From: Nonomuraea angiospora
Lineage (GTDB): Bacteria > Actinomycetota > Actinomycetes > Streptosporangiales > Streptosporangiaceae
Reading direction: 5' to 3'
Length of the DNA: 64,000 nucleotides
Assembly (NCBI RefSeq): GCF_014873145.1
Contig: NZ_JADBEK010000001.1
Location: 1,798,001-1,862,000, forward strand
Positions 22,680-30,923 of this stretch are shown piece after piece. Position 1 is the first letter of the stretch. Each line of letters begins with the position of its first letter. The notes beneath the pieces are model-generated. The model saw nothing but the letters and a program-made list of their open reading frames with translations, searched no databases and had not been told where the DNA came from. A program made the translations under genes and the position numbers.

Positions 22680-23790
22680 TTGACCCGCGCGTCAAAGGCG
22701 GGATCCCGCCGCGACGAATCGGACGGCAGCGTCGTGGACGCCGGCCTGCAGGGCAAGGGTGTTCAGCCGATCGCCGACGGTCTCGGCTGGTGGCCGGGTT
22801 TCGGCAATGTGACCGCATTCCAGACCGAGGGCGAGCTGGTGTTGTTCGACACCGGCAGCGCGTTCTCGGCGGCGAAATTGCACGAGGATGTCCGGGGCTG
22901 GACGCGGGCGCCGCTCACCACGGCGTTCTACTCCCACGGGCACGTCGACCACGTCTTCGGGACGGGGCCGTTCGAGGAGTCAGGGCCGCCGCCCGGACGT
23001 CACCTACACCGGCGCGCTGACCGTGCGGCGCGGCGGGCTCACGTTCGACCTCGTCCACGCCAAGGGCGAGACCGACGACGGGACCATCGGTTACATGCGC
23101 GAGCACAAACTCCGGCGACCTGTTCCTCTGGGTGACGCCCAGCTGCGGCAACCCGCAGAAGGCGCAGCGCTATCCCCGGGAATGGGTGCACGCGCTGCAC
23201 CGGATGGCCGCCATGGACGCCGAGATCATGCTCCCCGGCCACGGCGTCCCCGTCTTCGGCCGCGACCGCATCCGGCAGGCGCTGCTGGAACGGCCGAATG
23301 GCTGGAGTCGCTCATCACGCAGACCCTGCGACTGCTGAACGAGGGCGCCCGGCTCGACGAGATCGTCCACTCCGTGAAGGCGCCGGAGCAGCTGGCCGAC
23401 CGGCCCTATCTGCGGGCGCGTTACGACGAGCCGGAACTCGTCGTACGCAATCTGTGGCGCCTTTACGGCGGCTGGTACGACGGCAACCCGGCCCATCTGA
23501 AGCCCGCTCCCGAGGCGGCGCCGGCGAAATCGGTCGCCGAACTGGCGGCCTTGGGCGCACGCCCTCGCGGACGCGGCGCTCAAGGCCCTTTCCGAAGGTG
23601 ACGAGCGGCTGGCCGGACATCTGGCGGAAATGGCCGCCCTGGCGGCTCCGGACGACGCGGGAGTGCATCGCGTACACGCGGAGGTCTTCTCCGCCAGGGC
23701 GGCCGGCGAACCGTCCCTCATGGCGAGGGGCATTTTCGCCTGGGCCGCCGCCGAGTCCAGAAAACGCTCGTGGCGACCGGCCGGGCGCCT
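22680..23790 (+). pseudogene. Alkylsulfatase-type MBL hydrolase, multiply frameshifted
   Basis: Pieces of one protein lie in order in alternating frames. They are an N-terminal MBL part (GVQPIADGLGWWPGFGNVTAF, then YSHGHVDHVFGTG with the HxHxDH metal motif, about 22740-22975), GGLTFDLVHAKGETDDG (about 23035-23085), NPQKAQRYPREWVHALHRMA and DAEIMLPGHGVP (about 23145-23255), and an alkylsulfatase dimerisation domain (TAEWLESLITQTLRLLNEG to LWRLYGGWYDGNPAHLKPAP, about 23293-23560), ending with AEMAALAAPDDAGVHRVHAE (about 23625-23760). At least four frameshifts, and a deletion of some 50 codons near 22980, make it non-functional unless the assembly is wrong. It is the only gene downstream of box 4, so it was probably a member of the operator-controlled system. 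Confidence 0.8.
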
Positions 23791-23798
23791 GCGCGGGG

Positions 23799-24485
23799 TC
23801 AGGCGCGCTCGAAGGGGAGCACTTCCGTCAGATGGAGGATCAAGGCCCCGGGGTTCCTGGTCTGCGTCATGATCCTGCCCGGCCCGGTGAACTCGAAGAC
23901 CAGACCTTCGCCCGACTTGAGCGATTGGACCGTCTTCCCTTCGACCGCCCGGCGCAGATTGCTCTTGACCGTCTCGTCGTAGGCGACCAGGTGCCCGGAG
24001 TCCACCACGACCTGCTGTCCGGCTGCCAGCTCGATCACGTCCATCGCGCCGTAGCAGCCGAGCACGACGACGCCGTCGCCCTGCGCCTTGATGAGGAAGC
24101 CGCCCTCGCTGCCGATGAGGTTGGACATGCCGCCCCACTTGGTGGCGATCTCCACGCCGTCGCTGGACGCGATCCACGATCCCCTGGTCAGCAGGAGCGC
24201 GTTGCCGCCTCGTACCTCGGCGGCCTGGACATCGCCTGGCAGGTGATGCGCCACGTCCACCCAGCCGCCGCCTTCCGGAGCGGTGTAGCGAGTGGTGAAC
24301 AGCGACTCCCCGCCCAGCGCCGAACGCGCCAGCCCGCGCAGCAGACCGCCCTCCACCTTGGCCCGGAGCTGGACCCCCGCGCTCGTCGCGTACATCGCGC
24401 CGGCCTCGACGCGCAGGGTCTCCCCGCCGTCCAGATGGCAGCGCGCGACCGCGAACGAACCAGGGTGACGGATCTCGGTCTTCAT
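23799..24485 (-). CDS. AIM24/TIGR00266-family protein
   Basis: The 228 residues match the TIGR00266 (AIM24-like) beta-sandwich proteins: AVARCHLDGGETLRVEAGAM, RGLARSALGGESLFTTRYTA and the C-terminal GEGLVFEFTGPGRIMTQTRNP. Members are cytosolic proteins of unclear biochemical role. ATG 24485 is chosen because GGAGG lies a few bases upstream; an ATG four codons earlier lacks this spacing. It is convergent with the MBL relic and divergent from the CstR-like gene. Function unknown. Confidence 0.88.
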   Translation of the reverse strand: MKTEIRHPGSFAVARCHLDGGETLRVEAGAMYATSAGVQLRAKVEGGLLRGLARSALGGESLFTTRYTAPEGGGWVDVAHHLPGDVQAAEVRGGNALLLTRGSWIASSDGVEIATKWGGMSNLIGSEGGFLIKAQGDGVVVLGCYGAMDVIELAAGQQVVVDSGHLVAYDETVKSNLRRAVEGKTVQSLKSGEGLVFEFTGPGRIMTQTRNPGALILHLTEVLPFERA

Positions 24486-24561
24486 GTACCCCTCCATCCC
24501 GATCATCTTGTCCGGAGCGACTCTGCTGTACGGCCGTACACGATTCGTTGACAAGGCGTAA

Positions 24562-24915
<354 letters not shown>

Positions 24916-24956
24916 CCACGTGATCGGGCGGGGCAGGGCACCCGTACGTTCTCTTG

Positions 24957-24972
24957 ATACCCCCTGGGGTAT
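24957..24972. promoter_or_regulatory. CstR operator upstream of the persulfide dioxygenase gene
   Basis: ATACCCCCTGGGGTAT, a near-perfect palindrome matching the site at 24609-24622, sits 25 bp before ATG 24998. A separate site in front of the second gene implies its own regulated promoter as well as read-through. Confidence 0.75.
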
Positions 24973-24997
24973 TTGCCGAGCGAAAGGAGACAAGCAG

Positions 24998-26485
24998 ATG
25001 ACGATCCAGGTCGAGGTGATCGAGACCTCCTCCCTGGGGGACCGCAGCTATCTGGCCCATGACGGGCACGTCGCGGTGGTGATCGATCCGCAGCGCGACA
25101 TCGACCGCGTCCTCGCCGTGGCCGGTCGCCTGGGGGTGCGCGTCAGCCACGTGGTGGAGACCCATCTGCACAACGACTACGTCTCCGGCGGCCTGGCGCT
25201 GGCCCGGGTGACCGGGGCGGCGTACCTGGTGGGCGGGGCCGAGGAGGTCGGCTTCGACCGCGTGCCGGTCGCCGACGGAGACCGGATCGCCGTCTCCGAA
25301 CGGATGTGGCTGGACGCCGTGGGCACGCCGGGACACACCTTCCATCACCTGTCCTACGTGCTGGCCGGTCCGGACGGGCCGGAGGGGGTGTTCACCGGCG
25401 GATCGCTGTTGTTCGGCGGCACCGGGCGTACCGACCTGCTGGGCGCGGAGCACGCCCGCACCCTGGCCCGCCACCAGCACGCCTCCGCGCGGCGGCTGTC
25501 CGCCCTGCTGCCCGACGGCGCGCGGCTCTGGCCCACGCACGGGTTCGGCAGCTTCTGCGCGGCCACGCAGTCCGACACGTCCGCCTCGACCATCGGCCGG
25601 GAGAAGGACGTCAACCCGGTGCTGCGGATGGAGGCCGACGACTTCGTCGCCCACCTCCTGGAAGGGCTGGACGCCTTCCCCGCCTATTACGCCCACATGG
25701 GCGCGCGTAACGCCGCCGGCGCGGAGCCGATCGACCTGACCCCTGCACGACCTGCAGACAGCGCGGAGCTGCTGGCCCGCCTGCGGGCGGGCGAGTGGGT
25801 GGTGGACCTGCGCTCACGCAAGGCGTTCGCGGACCGGCACCTGGCCGGCACGCTCAGCTTCGGCCTGGACGGGCCGATGGCGACCTGGCTGGGCTGGCTG
25901 GCTCCCTGGGGCACGCCCCTCACGCTGCTCGGCGAGTCGGCCGAACAGGTCGCCGCCGCCCAGCGCGAGCTGGCCCGCATCGGCATAGACCGCCCGGCCG
26001 CCGCAGCGACCGGCTCCGTCGAACAGTGGGCCGGGCACGACCAGGGCCTGATCGCCGAGCTGGCCACCGCCAGCTTCGCCGACCTGGCCGCCGCCCGCAC
26101 GAGCGAACCACCCACCGCCCGTGCGAGCGACCCGGCTGCCGCCCGCACGAGCGAACCAGCCACCTCCCGCGTGGGCGAGCCGACCACCTCCCCTGCGGGC
26201 GAGCCGGCCGGTGGTCCGCTCGTCCTGGATGTGCGGATGGGTAACGAATGGCGGGCCGGTCACGTGGCCGGCGCCGTGCACATCCCGCTGCCCGAGCTGC
26301 CGGGACGCCTGGCCGAGGTGCCGGAGGGAACGGTGTGGGTGCACTGCGGCACCGGCTATCGGGCCGCGGCGGCCGCGAGCCTGCTGGCCCGCAGCGGCCG
26401 CCAGGTGGTCCACATCGACGACGCCTACTCCCACGCCGCCGACGCCGGCCTGCCCATCACCGCCCCCGACGAGGAGCCCTCTTGA
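24998..26485 (+). CDS. cstB: Persulfide dioxygenase-rhodanese fusion (CstB/ETHE1-like)
   Basis: The 495-residue enzyme has an ETHE1-type MBL domain (1-250) with THLHNDY, the HxHxD iron motif, TPGHTFHH and THGFGSFC. Two rhodanese domains follow: the first (about 255-345, VVDLRSRKAFADRHLAGTL) lacks a clear catalytic Cys; the second (about 405-490) has VHCGTGYR with the active Cys. ETHE1 oxidises glutathione or protein persulfide to sulfite, and rhodanese handles the sulfane sulfur, so this is a sulfide/persulfide detoxification enzyme in the cytosol. A low-complexity linker of (A)RTSEP-like repeats (about 366-405) separates the rhodanese domains and is not usual. ATG 24998 has AAAGGAGA 8 bp upstream. 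Confidence 0.88.
   Translation: MTIQVEVIETSSLGDRSYLAHDGHVAVVIDPQRDIDRVLAVAGRLGVRVSHVVETHLHNDYVSGGLALARVTGAAYLVGGAEEVGFDRVPVADGDRIAVSERMWLDAVGTPGHTFHHLSYVLAGPDGPEGVFTGGSLLFGGTGRTDLLGAEHARTLARHQHASARRLSALLPDGARLWPTHGFGSFCAATQSDTSASTIGREKDVNPVLRMEADDFVAHLLEGLDAFPAYYAHMGARNAAGAEPIDLTPARPADSAELLARLRAGEWVVDLRSRKAFADRHLAGTLSFGLDGPMATWLGWLAPWGTPLTLLGESAEQVAAAQRELARIGIDRPAAAATGSVEQWAGHDQGLIAELATASFADLAAARTSEPPTARASDPAAARTSEPATSRVGEPTTSPAGEPAGGPLVLDVRMGNEWRAGHVAGAVHIPLPELPGRLAEVPEGTVWVHCGTGYRAAAAASLLARSGRQVVHIDDAYSHAADAGLPITAPDEEPS
26088..26212 (+). repeat. Imperfect coding repeats of an ARTSEP/VGEP linker
   Basis: About 40 codons of the persulfide dioxygenase gene consist of short degenerate repeats (ARTSEP, ARASDP, ARTSEP, SRVGEP, SPAGEP). 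They look like a recent slippage expansion in the inter-domain linker. Confidence 0.75.
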
Positions 26486-26544
26486 CCACCTTCGGCGCCG
26501 GCGACGCCGGGACGCCTGCCAGAATCCGGTGACACGACGGGGCC

Positions 26545-26690
26545 GATCGACGTGCACGCCCCCTGAGAGACCGACATGCGCGCTCCCGGAGAGACCGACG
26601 TGCACGCTCCCAAGAGGGACCGACGTGCACGGCCCCGAAGCGACCGACGTGCACGCCCCCAGAGGGACCGACGTGATCGCCCCCGGAGGG
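26545..26690. repeat. Six-copy 24-bp tandem repeat
   Basis: Units start at about 26545, 26569, 26593, 26618, 26642 and 26666, with the consensus GACCGACGTGCACGCYCCC followed by a purine-rich GAG tail. The period is 24 bp, with one 25-bp unit. It begins about 60 bp after the persulfide dioxygenase stop. Both strands have open frames because the period is a multiple of three, but no start signal or family match supports coding. The unit core CGACGTGCACG contains the short palindrome GTGCAC. Confidence 0.85.
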
Positions 26691-27223
26691 TTGGAGAGCC
26701 GCCCGTCGGCCCGGCTCCCGTGACGCGCCCCTGAGGCTCCACGTGAGCGCGCCGAGTGAACCGCCGTCGTCGCGTGCCAGGTGCCGGGCGTCAGCGGTAC
26801 CGCGGCGCCCTTCGGGTTCCTCCGCCCAGGGCCGCATGTACGGCCGAGCGCTCGAGCCGAGCGGCGGTGTGCTTGCCGTGCCCGACAGCCCAGCGGACTC
26901 CAAAGGACGCGGCTGGAGTCACGATTACGGCGTTTAGTCACAATGGCAACGCAAGAATGGCCTGCCTCACCGGTGCCGAGATCATAAAGGCGTGGAAGCG
27001 ACACCCCAGATTTTTTGCCAAGTGCCAGATCCCTACAGGCACGGCATTTCAGCGCCGCCAAGTCGCCGACACCCGCGAATCCGATTTGCACTACTTGCAA
27101 TATCTATGGGTATATGTCTATCTTTTGCCTAGTTGGGGCACAGATGTGGTGCCCTTTCGCCGCATCGTTGCCGCTTCGTTGACCGGACCGCGCGCTGCCC
27201 GAAGAAGCTCTTCGCGGACAGCG
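26691..27223. other. Intergenic region without a supported gene; AT-rich promoter-like part
   Basis: I see no gene here. The segment 26930-27135 is clearly less GC-rich than the surroundings. TTGCAA (27095-27100)-N18-TATCTT (27119-27124) is a possible promoter, placed about 100 bp before the riboswitch that controls the lysozyme gene. Confidence 0.45.
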
Positions 27224-27352
27224 TCCGGCCGCCGAATCCGCGCCTCGCGGAACCGGGGACCCACGTTCTTGGGGTGAATCGGACGCCAGCTCAGGCTGCG
27301 CCATGTAGGGCACTTCCAGGCCCGAACCCGTCAGCTAACCCGGTAGGCGGTA
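27224..27352 (+). promoter_or_regulatory. c-di-AMP riboswitch (ydaO/yuaA class)
   Basis: The conserved blocks of the ydaO motif are present in order: GCCGAATCCG (27231-27240), GGGGACCCA (27255-27263) with TTGGGGTGAATC (27269-27280), and near the 3' end CCGAACCCGTCAGCTAACC with GGTAGGCGG (27342-27350), followed by the AAGGAG site. The 5' CCGCC and 3' GGCGG can close the outer stem. This class binds cyclic di-AMP and in actinobacteria typically precedes cell-wall hydrolase genes, exactly as here. Confidence 0.85.
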
Positions 27353-27376
27353 TGGGAGCAAGGAGTCAATGCCGTC

Positions 27377-28144
27377 ATGTCCAAGCCTCGGCTTGCCACA
27401 ATCGCCTGCGTCCTCAAGAATCGCCGCGATCTCCTCACCAAGTATCTCAGCTTCGTCGTCGCCGGTGCGATCCTCGCCGGAGCCTTCGCCGTCGCCAGCT
27501 TCGCCTTCGCATCACCCGCCGCGCACAACCCGGCGCAGGTGACTCATCAGGGAGCCGGAGCCTTCACCTACGGGCTGGACATCTCCAATTACGAGCCCCT
27601 GTACGACTGGAATGCCAGCCCGGCCAAGTTCGGCATCATCAAGGCCACGGAAGGCACGAACTTCCGCGATGCCTCATTCGCCAGGCACTGGCGCGCGCTG
27701 GGCGAGAAGGGGATCGTACGCGGGGCGTACCACTACGGCCACCCCCGCAACAACCCCGTCGCGGAGGCCGAGCACTTCCTGTCCGTGGTGAACGCGCAGC
27801 CCGCCGAGGCCGGCGACCTGCTGGTCCTCGACCTGGAGACCTCGGACGGCAGATCCGTCGCCGAGGTCAACGCCTGGGCCAAGACGTGGCTGTCGTACGT
27901 GAAGGACAGGACGGGCATCACCCCGATGTTCTACAGCGGCTGGAACTTCGCCGACAAATACGGCAAGGGCCTGGCCGAGTACCCGCTGTGGGTCGCCCAC
28001 TACAGCAAGGCCAAGGGGGCGGTCACCCCGCCCGCCGACTGGAAGTCCTGGACCATCCACCAGTACTCCGAGTCTCCGGTCGACCAGAACGTCTCCGCGC
28101 TGACCGCCGACCAGTTGCGCGGCCTGGGCCGCCCCACCGCCTGA
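27377..28144 (+). CDS. Secreted GH25 lysozyme (N,O-diacetylmuramidase type)
   Basis: The 255-residue protein has an N-terminal positively charged stretch and hydrophobic segment (YLSFVVAGAILAGAFAVASF, about 24-43) acting as a signal peptide. A GH25 barrel follows: YGLDISNYE (strand 1 Asp), FGIIKATEGTNF, RGAYHYGHP, LLVLDLETSD (catalytic DxE) and IHQYSES. It cleaves peptidoglycan outside the cell. ATG 27377 has AAGGAG 11 bp upstream, right after the c-di-AMP riboswitch, which links its expression to c-di-AMP levels. No binding repeats are attached. Confidence 0.92.
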   Translation: MSKPRLATIACVLKNRRDLLTKYLSFVVAGAILAGAFAVASFAFASPAAHNPAQVTHQGAGAFTYGLDISNYEPLYDWNASPAKFGIIKATEGTNFRDASFARHWRALGEKGIVRGAYHYGHPRNNPVAEAEHFLSVVNAQPAEAGDLLVLDLETSDGRSVAEVNAWAKTWLSYVKDRTGITPMFYSGWNFADKYGKGLAEYPLWVAHYSKAKGAVTPPADWKSWTIHQYSESPVDQNVSALTADQLRGLGRPTA

Positions 28145-28203
28145 GCCGGGCCCGCACGGCGAGAGCCGTCGCCGCGGGTCCGCAACCGCGCTCCCAGGTG
28201 AAC

Positions 28204-28259
28204 GACTCCCCGCGCAACGTGCTCCTCCTGGCCCGAAGGAGCACGTTGCGCCGGGAGTC
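28204..28259. terminator. Large hairpin after the lysozyme gene
   Basis: GACTCCC plus GCGCAACGTGCTCC (28204-28225) pair with GGAGCACGTTGCGC plus GGGAGTC (28238-28259) across a 12-nt loop, giving a stem of about 21 pairs with one C-C mismatch. It lies 60 bp after the lysozyme stop and has no U-run, so it would be a stem-only, possibly bidirectional, terminator or RNA-stability element. Confidence 0.7.
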
Positions 28260-28265
28260 GGCCAG

Positions 28266-28395
28266 GGAAGTGCCGATGGCGCCAGTGAACTCCCCACCCG
28301 GCCGCGGAAGTGCCGATACCGCCGGTGAACTCCCCGCCCGGCCGCGGAAGCGCCCATGCCGCCGGTGAACTCCCCGCCGGGCCGCGGAAGTGCCG
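28266..28395. repeat. 40-bp tandem repeat, about three copies
   Basis: The blocks GCCRGTGAACTCCCC begin at 28281, 28321 and 28361, exactly 40 bp apart; each is followed by GGCCGCGGAAG and a CCGATGCC-like end. A partial unit continues to about 28395. No start signal or homology supports coding. It directly abuts the rearranged MarR fragment. Confidence 0.85.
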
Positions 28396-28411
28396 GTTAA
28401 CTCGCTTCCCA

Positions 28412-28665
28412 CAGTGGCGGCCGGGCTGATCGTACGGGAGGTCAACCCGCACAACCGGCGCGAGAGCCTGATGCGGCTGACGGATGAGGGACGCCGCATC
28501 GTGGACGAGGTGACCGCGCGCCGCAGGGAGGAGATCGGCGCGATCGTGGCGCGGATGTCGGCCGGGCAGCGCCGGGCGCTCATCTCGGCGATGAACGCCT
28601 TCAACGAGGCGGGCGGCGAGCCACCCATGACCGTGCCGAACCCGCTGGGCTGGTCCGCCGTCTGA
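28412..28665 (+). pseudogene. MarR-family regulator, C-terminal half (inverted fragment)
   Basis: The reading GLIVREVNPHNRRESLMRL and TDEGRRIVDEVTARRREEIG is the wing and dimerisation helix of a MarR protein, ending at a natural stop (28665). The start of the protein is missing: upstream sequence is the 40-bp repeat. The missing N-terminal half lies on the opposite strand at 28877-29086, so a local inversion has split the gene. Confidence 0.72.
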
Positions 28666-28876
28666 ACTCCGGACCCCGCGCCGCCGCCATCCGGTGCCCG
28701 CTGGGTACGTCGAGGCGGCCGGAAGCCGTGATGGGCCGTCAGATGGACGGGGTGGGGAAGCTCTCCGGCGTGGTCAGGCCGGTGCTCTCCAGGAGGCGCT
28801 GGTGGTTGAGCACCGCGGCGTTGGCATTGTGCAAGATTTGCATTGGGCAAGACTGCCGGAGCCCGCGCCTGCGGCT

Positions 28877-29086
28877 GAGCCGCTGGTGGGCCATCGTGAC
28901 CAGCTTGGTCTCACCGTGGCCGGCCAGCACCACCAGCATCCTGAACTGCGGCAACGTGACCCTGTCCCCGACCGTCCCCAATGACCTCACCGCGACCGCC
29001 ACCAACAGCCGCGACCCCGTCAACACCGCCGTGACGACAGCCGAAAGATCCTCTCCCCCCGTCTGGAGGTCATCGTCTTCCTTCAT
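28877..29086 (-). pseudogene. MarR-family regulator, N-terminal half
   Basis: From ATG 29086 the reading MKEDDDLQTGGEDLSAVVTA continues to VTLPQFRMLVVLAGHGETKL, the first helices and start of the winged helix of a MarR protein, and then leaves homology after MAHQRL (about 28877). The sequence between the two halves (28666-28876) holds no intact gene; on this strand it could encode NAAVLNHQRLLESTGLTTPE, possibly the tail of another lost gene. Confidence 0.68.
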
Positions 29087-29216
29087 AGGCACTGTTGTAC
29101 ATGCGCGGCGCGGACCACGGGCACGAGATCCCCATCGACCGGGCCCCGCCGAACCTGGGTCCAGGTGGGCCACCCTCGTCGCGGTCGTCAACCTGGCACG
29201 CGGAGATACTGGAGAC

Positions 29217-30122
29217 ATGGATCCGAACGTTGAGCTGGGGGATTTCCTCCGCTCCCGCCGGGCCCGCCTGCGGCCCGAGGAGGTGGGCGTGGTTCTCGGC
29301 GCGGGCGGCGTCCGCAGGGTGCCGGGGCTGCGCCGCGAGGAGGTCGCGCACCTGGCCGGGGTCAGCGCGGACTACTACACCCGGCTCGAACAGGGCAGGC
29401 ATCCCCACGTCTCCGATGCGGTCCTGACGGCCGTGGCCCGCGCGCTGCGCCTTGACGACGTCGAGCGCGGCTACCTGTTCGAGCTCGTCCGCCCCGCGCC
29501 GGCCCGCCGCCGTCCCGAGCCCCCGCAGCGCGTACGGCCGGAGGCCCACCGCATGCTGGAGGTCCTCAACGACGTCTCACCGGCCCTCATCCTCAATCAC
29601 CGGCGCGACGTCCTTGCGGCCAACCAGCTGGCCCGCGCCCTGATCAGGGACTTCGACGCGCTGCCGGTCCGCGAGCGCAACCTCGCCCGCCACGTCCTGC
29701 TGGACCCGGCGGCCCGCGACCTCTACATCGACTGGGACGAGGTCGCGCAGACCTTCGTGGCCAACCTCCGCCTGGCCGCCGGCCGCCGTCCTGACGATCC
29801 CCTGCTGAACGAGCTCATCGGCGAGCTGTTCGTCAAGCTGCCGGAGTTCAACGGCTGGTGGGCCACTCACCGGGTGGGCCAGTGCGCCCACGGCGTTCAG
29901 CGGCTGCGCCATCCCGTGGTCGGCGAGCTGGCGCTGTCGCACGAGACGCTGGCCTTCCCCGCCGACCCCGACCAGCTGCTCTGCCTTTACACCGCCGAGC
30001 CCGGTTCCCCGTCCGCGGAGGCGCTGCGGCTGCTCGCCAGCTGGAGCGCCCCGGACCGGCCGGCCCGTACGAGCGCGTCGCCTCCCCGCCCGGGCCAGGG
30101 CATGACCACCCACCGGCCGTGA
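29217..30122 (+). CDS. XRE-family regulator with MmyB-like ligand domain
   Basis: The 301-residue protein has an N-terminal Cro/C1 helix-turn-helix (LGDFLRSRRARLRPEEVG, VPGLRREEVAHLAGVSADYY, TRLEQGR) and the MmyB-like C-terminal domain (VLNDVSPALILNHRRDVLAANQLA and YIDWDEVAQTFVANLRLAAG). The family is very common in actinomycetes, regulating adjacent reductases and binding small lipidic ligands. ATG 29217 has GGAGA 5 bp upstream. The gene downstream is an arginase relic, so the present target is unclear. Confidence 0.92.
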   Translation: MDPNVELGDFLRSRRARLRPEEVGVVLGAGGVRRVPGLRREEVAHLAGVSADYYTRLEQGRHPHVSDAVLTAVARALRLDDVERGYLFELVRPAPARRRPEPPQRVRPEAHRMLEVLNDVSPALILNHRRDVLAANQLARALIRDFDALPVRERNLARHVLLDPAARDLYIDWDEVAQTFVANLRLAAGRRPDDPLLNELIGELFVKLPEFNGWWATHRVGQCAHGVQRLRHPVVGELALSHETLAFPADPDQLLCLYTAEPGSPSAEALRLLASWSAPDRPARTSASPPRPGQGMTTHRP

Positions 30123-30172
30123 ATCATCCCGGCGGTGGCGAGCCTTTCCGAAAGGGACCAAGAGGAACCGAC

Positions 30173-30880
30173 ATGACCTGTCCCGACTCCTCGCCGGCCG
30201 TCCCGTCCGGGGGCGGCGGTCACCTGCGGCTCGTCTGGCCCCAGTGGCAGGGCGCCGGCACCTCCAGCGTCGAGGCGCTCGCCGCCGAGTTCCCGCTCCA
30301 GACCGCCCGTTGCGGCTACGCCGTCGGCACGACCGTCCTGGAGGCGGTGCTGCCGCCGCACCACGGCCCCACCGGACCGTACCGGTCACCATGTCCGACG
30401 ACGGCGTCGAGGCCAAGACGGCGGTCGTCGGCCAGCTCGCCAAGGCCCTGGAGGTCATCCGCCGGAACGACCCGGCACGGATCACGACCTTGGGCGGCGA
30501 ATGCTCGGTGAGCGTGGCGCCGTTCAGCGAGCTCGCCCGCCGCTACGGCGACGACCTGGCCCGAGCGGGTGGCGCCGGCGGGCCTGCGCTCGTGGACCGA
30601 CGACGACATCGGCAACGTCGCCGCGTGGGGCATCCGGTCCTTCGCTCCCAAGGAGCTGCGCTCGTCCACGCGGACCCTGCTCGACCGGCTGGCCGCCACC
30701 GGCTGCTCGCGCGTCGCCGTCCACTTCGACGTCGACACGGTCGACAGCGTCGAGGTCCGGCGCGGGCTCGGCGCCGAACCGGCCGGCTCACCGGCGGCCA
30801 GGTACGGCGCATCGTCGCCGACATCGACGGCGGGCCGAATGCACGACGCCGGGGCAACGGCAGACCGACTGCCTGACGCC
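30173..30880 (+). pseudogene. Arginase/agmatinase-family protein, frameshifted and deleted
   Basis: Fragments in order: HLRLVWPQWQGAGTSSVEAL (frame 2, about 30220), KTAVVGQLAKALEVIRRNDP, RITTLGGECSVSVAPFSEL and RRYGDDLA (frame 1, about 30416-30563), then GLRSWTDDDIGNVAAWGIRS and VAVHFDVDTVDS (frame 2, about 30577-30750), then VRRIVADIDG back in frame 1. The metal-binding GGECSVS and HFDVDT motifs are recognisable, but the SHPDxxT region is deleted near 30560 and the end is lost. It cannot encode an active ureohydrolase unless the sequence is in error. Confidence 0.8.
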
Positions 30881-30923
30881 GCGACGACGGCGGGCCGACT
30901 GCCTGACGGCGAAGCGACGGCCG

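Noticed and set aside
26545..26690. CRISPR array
   Set aside because: The 24-bp units are contiguous with no unique spacers and no cas genes are nearby.
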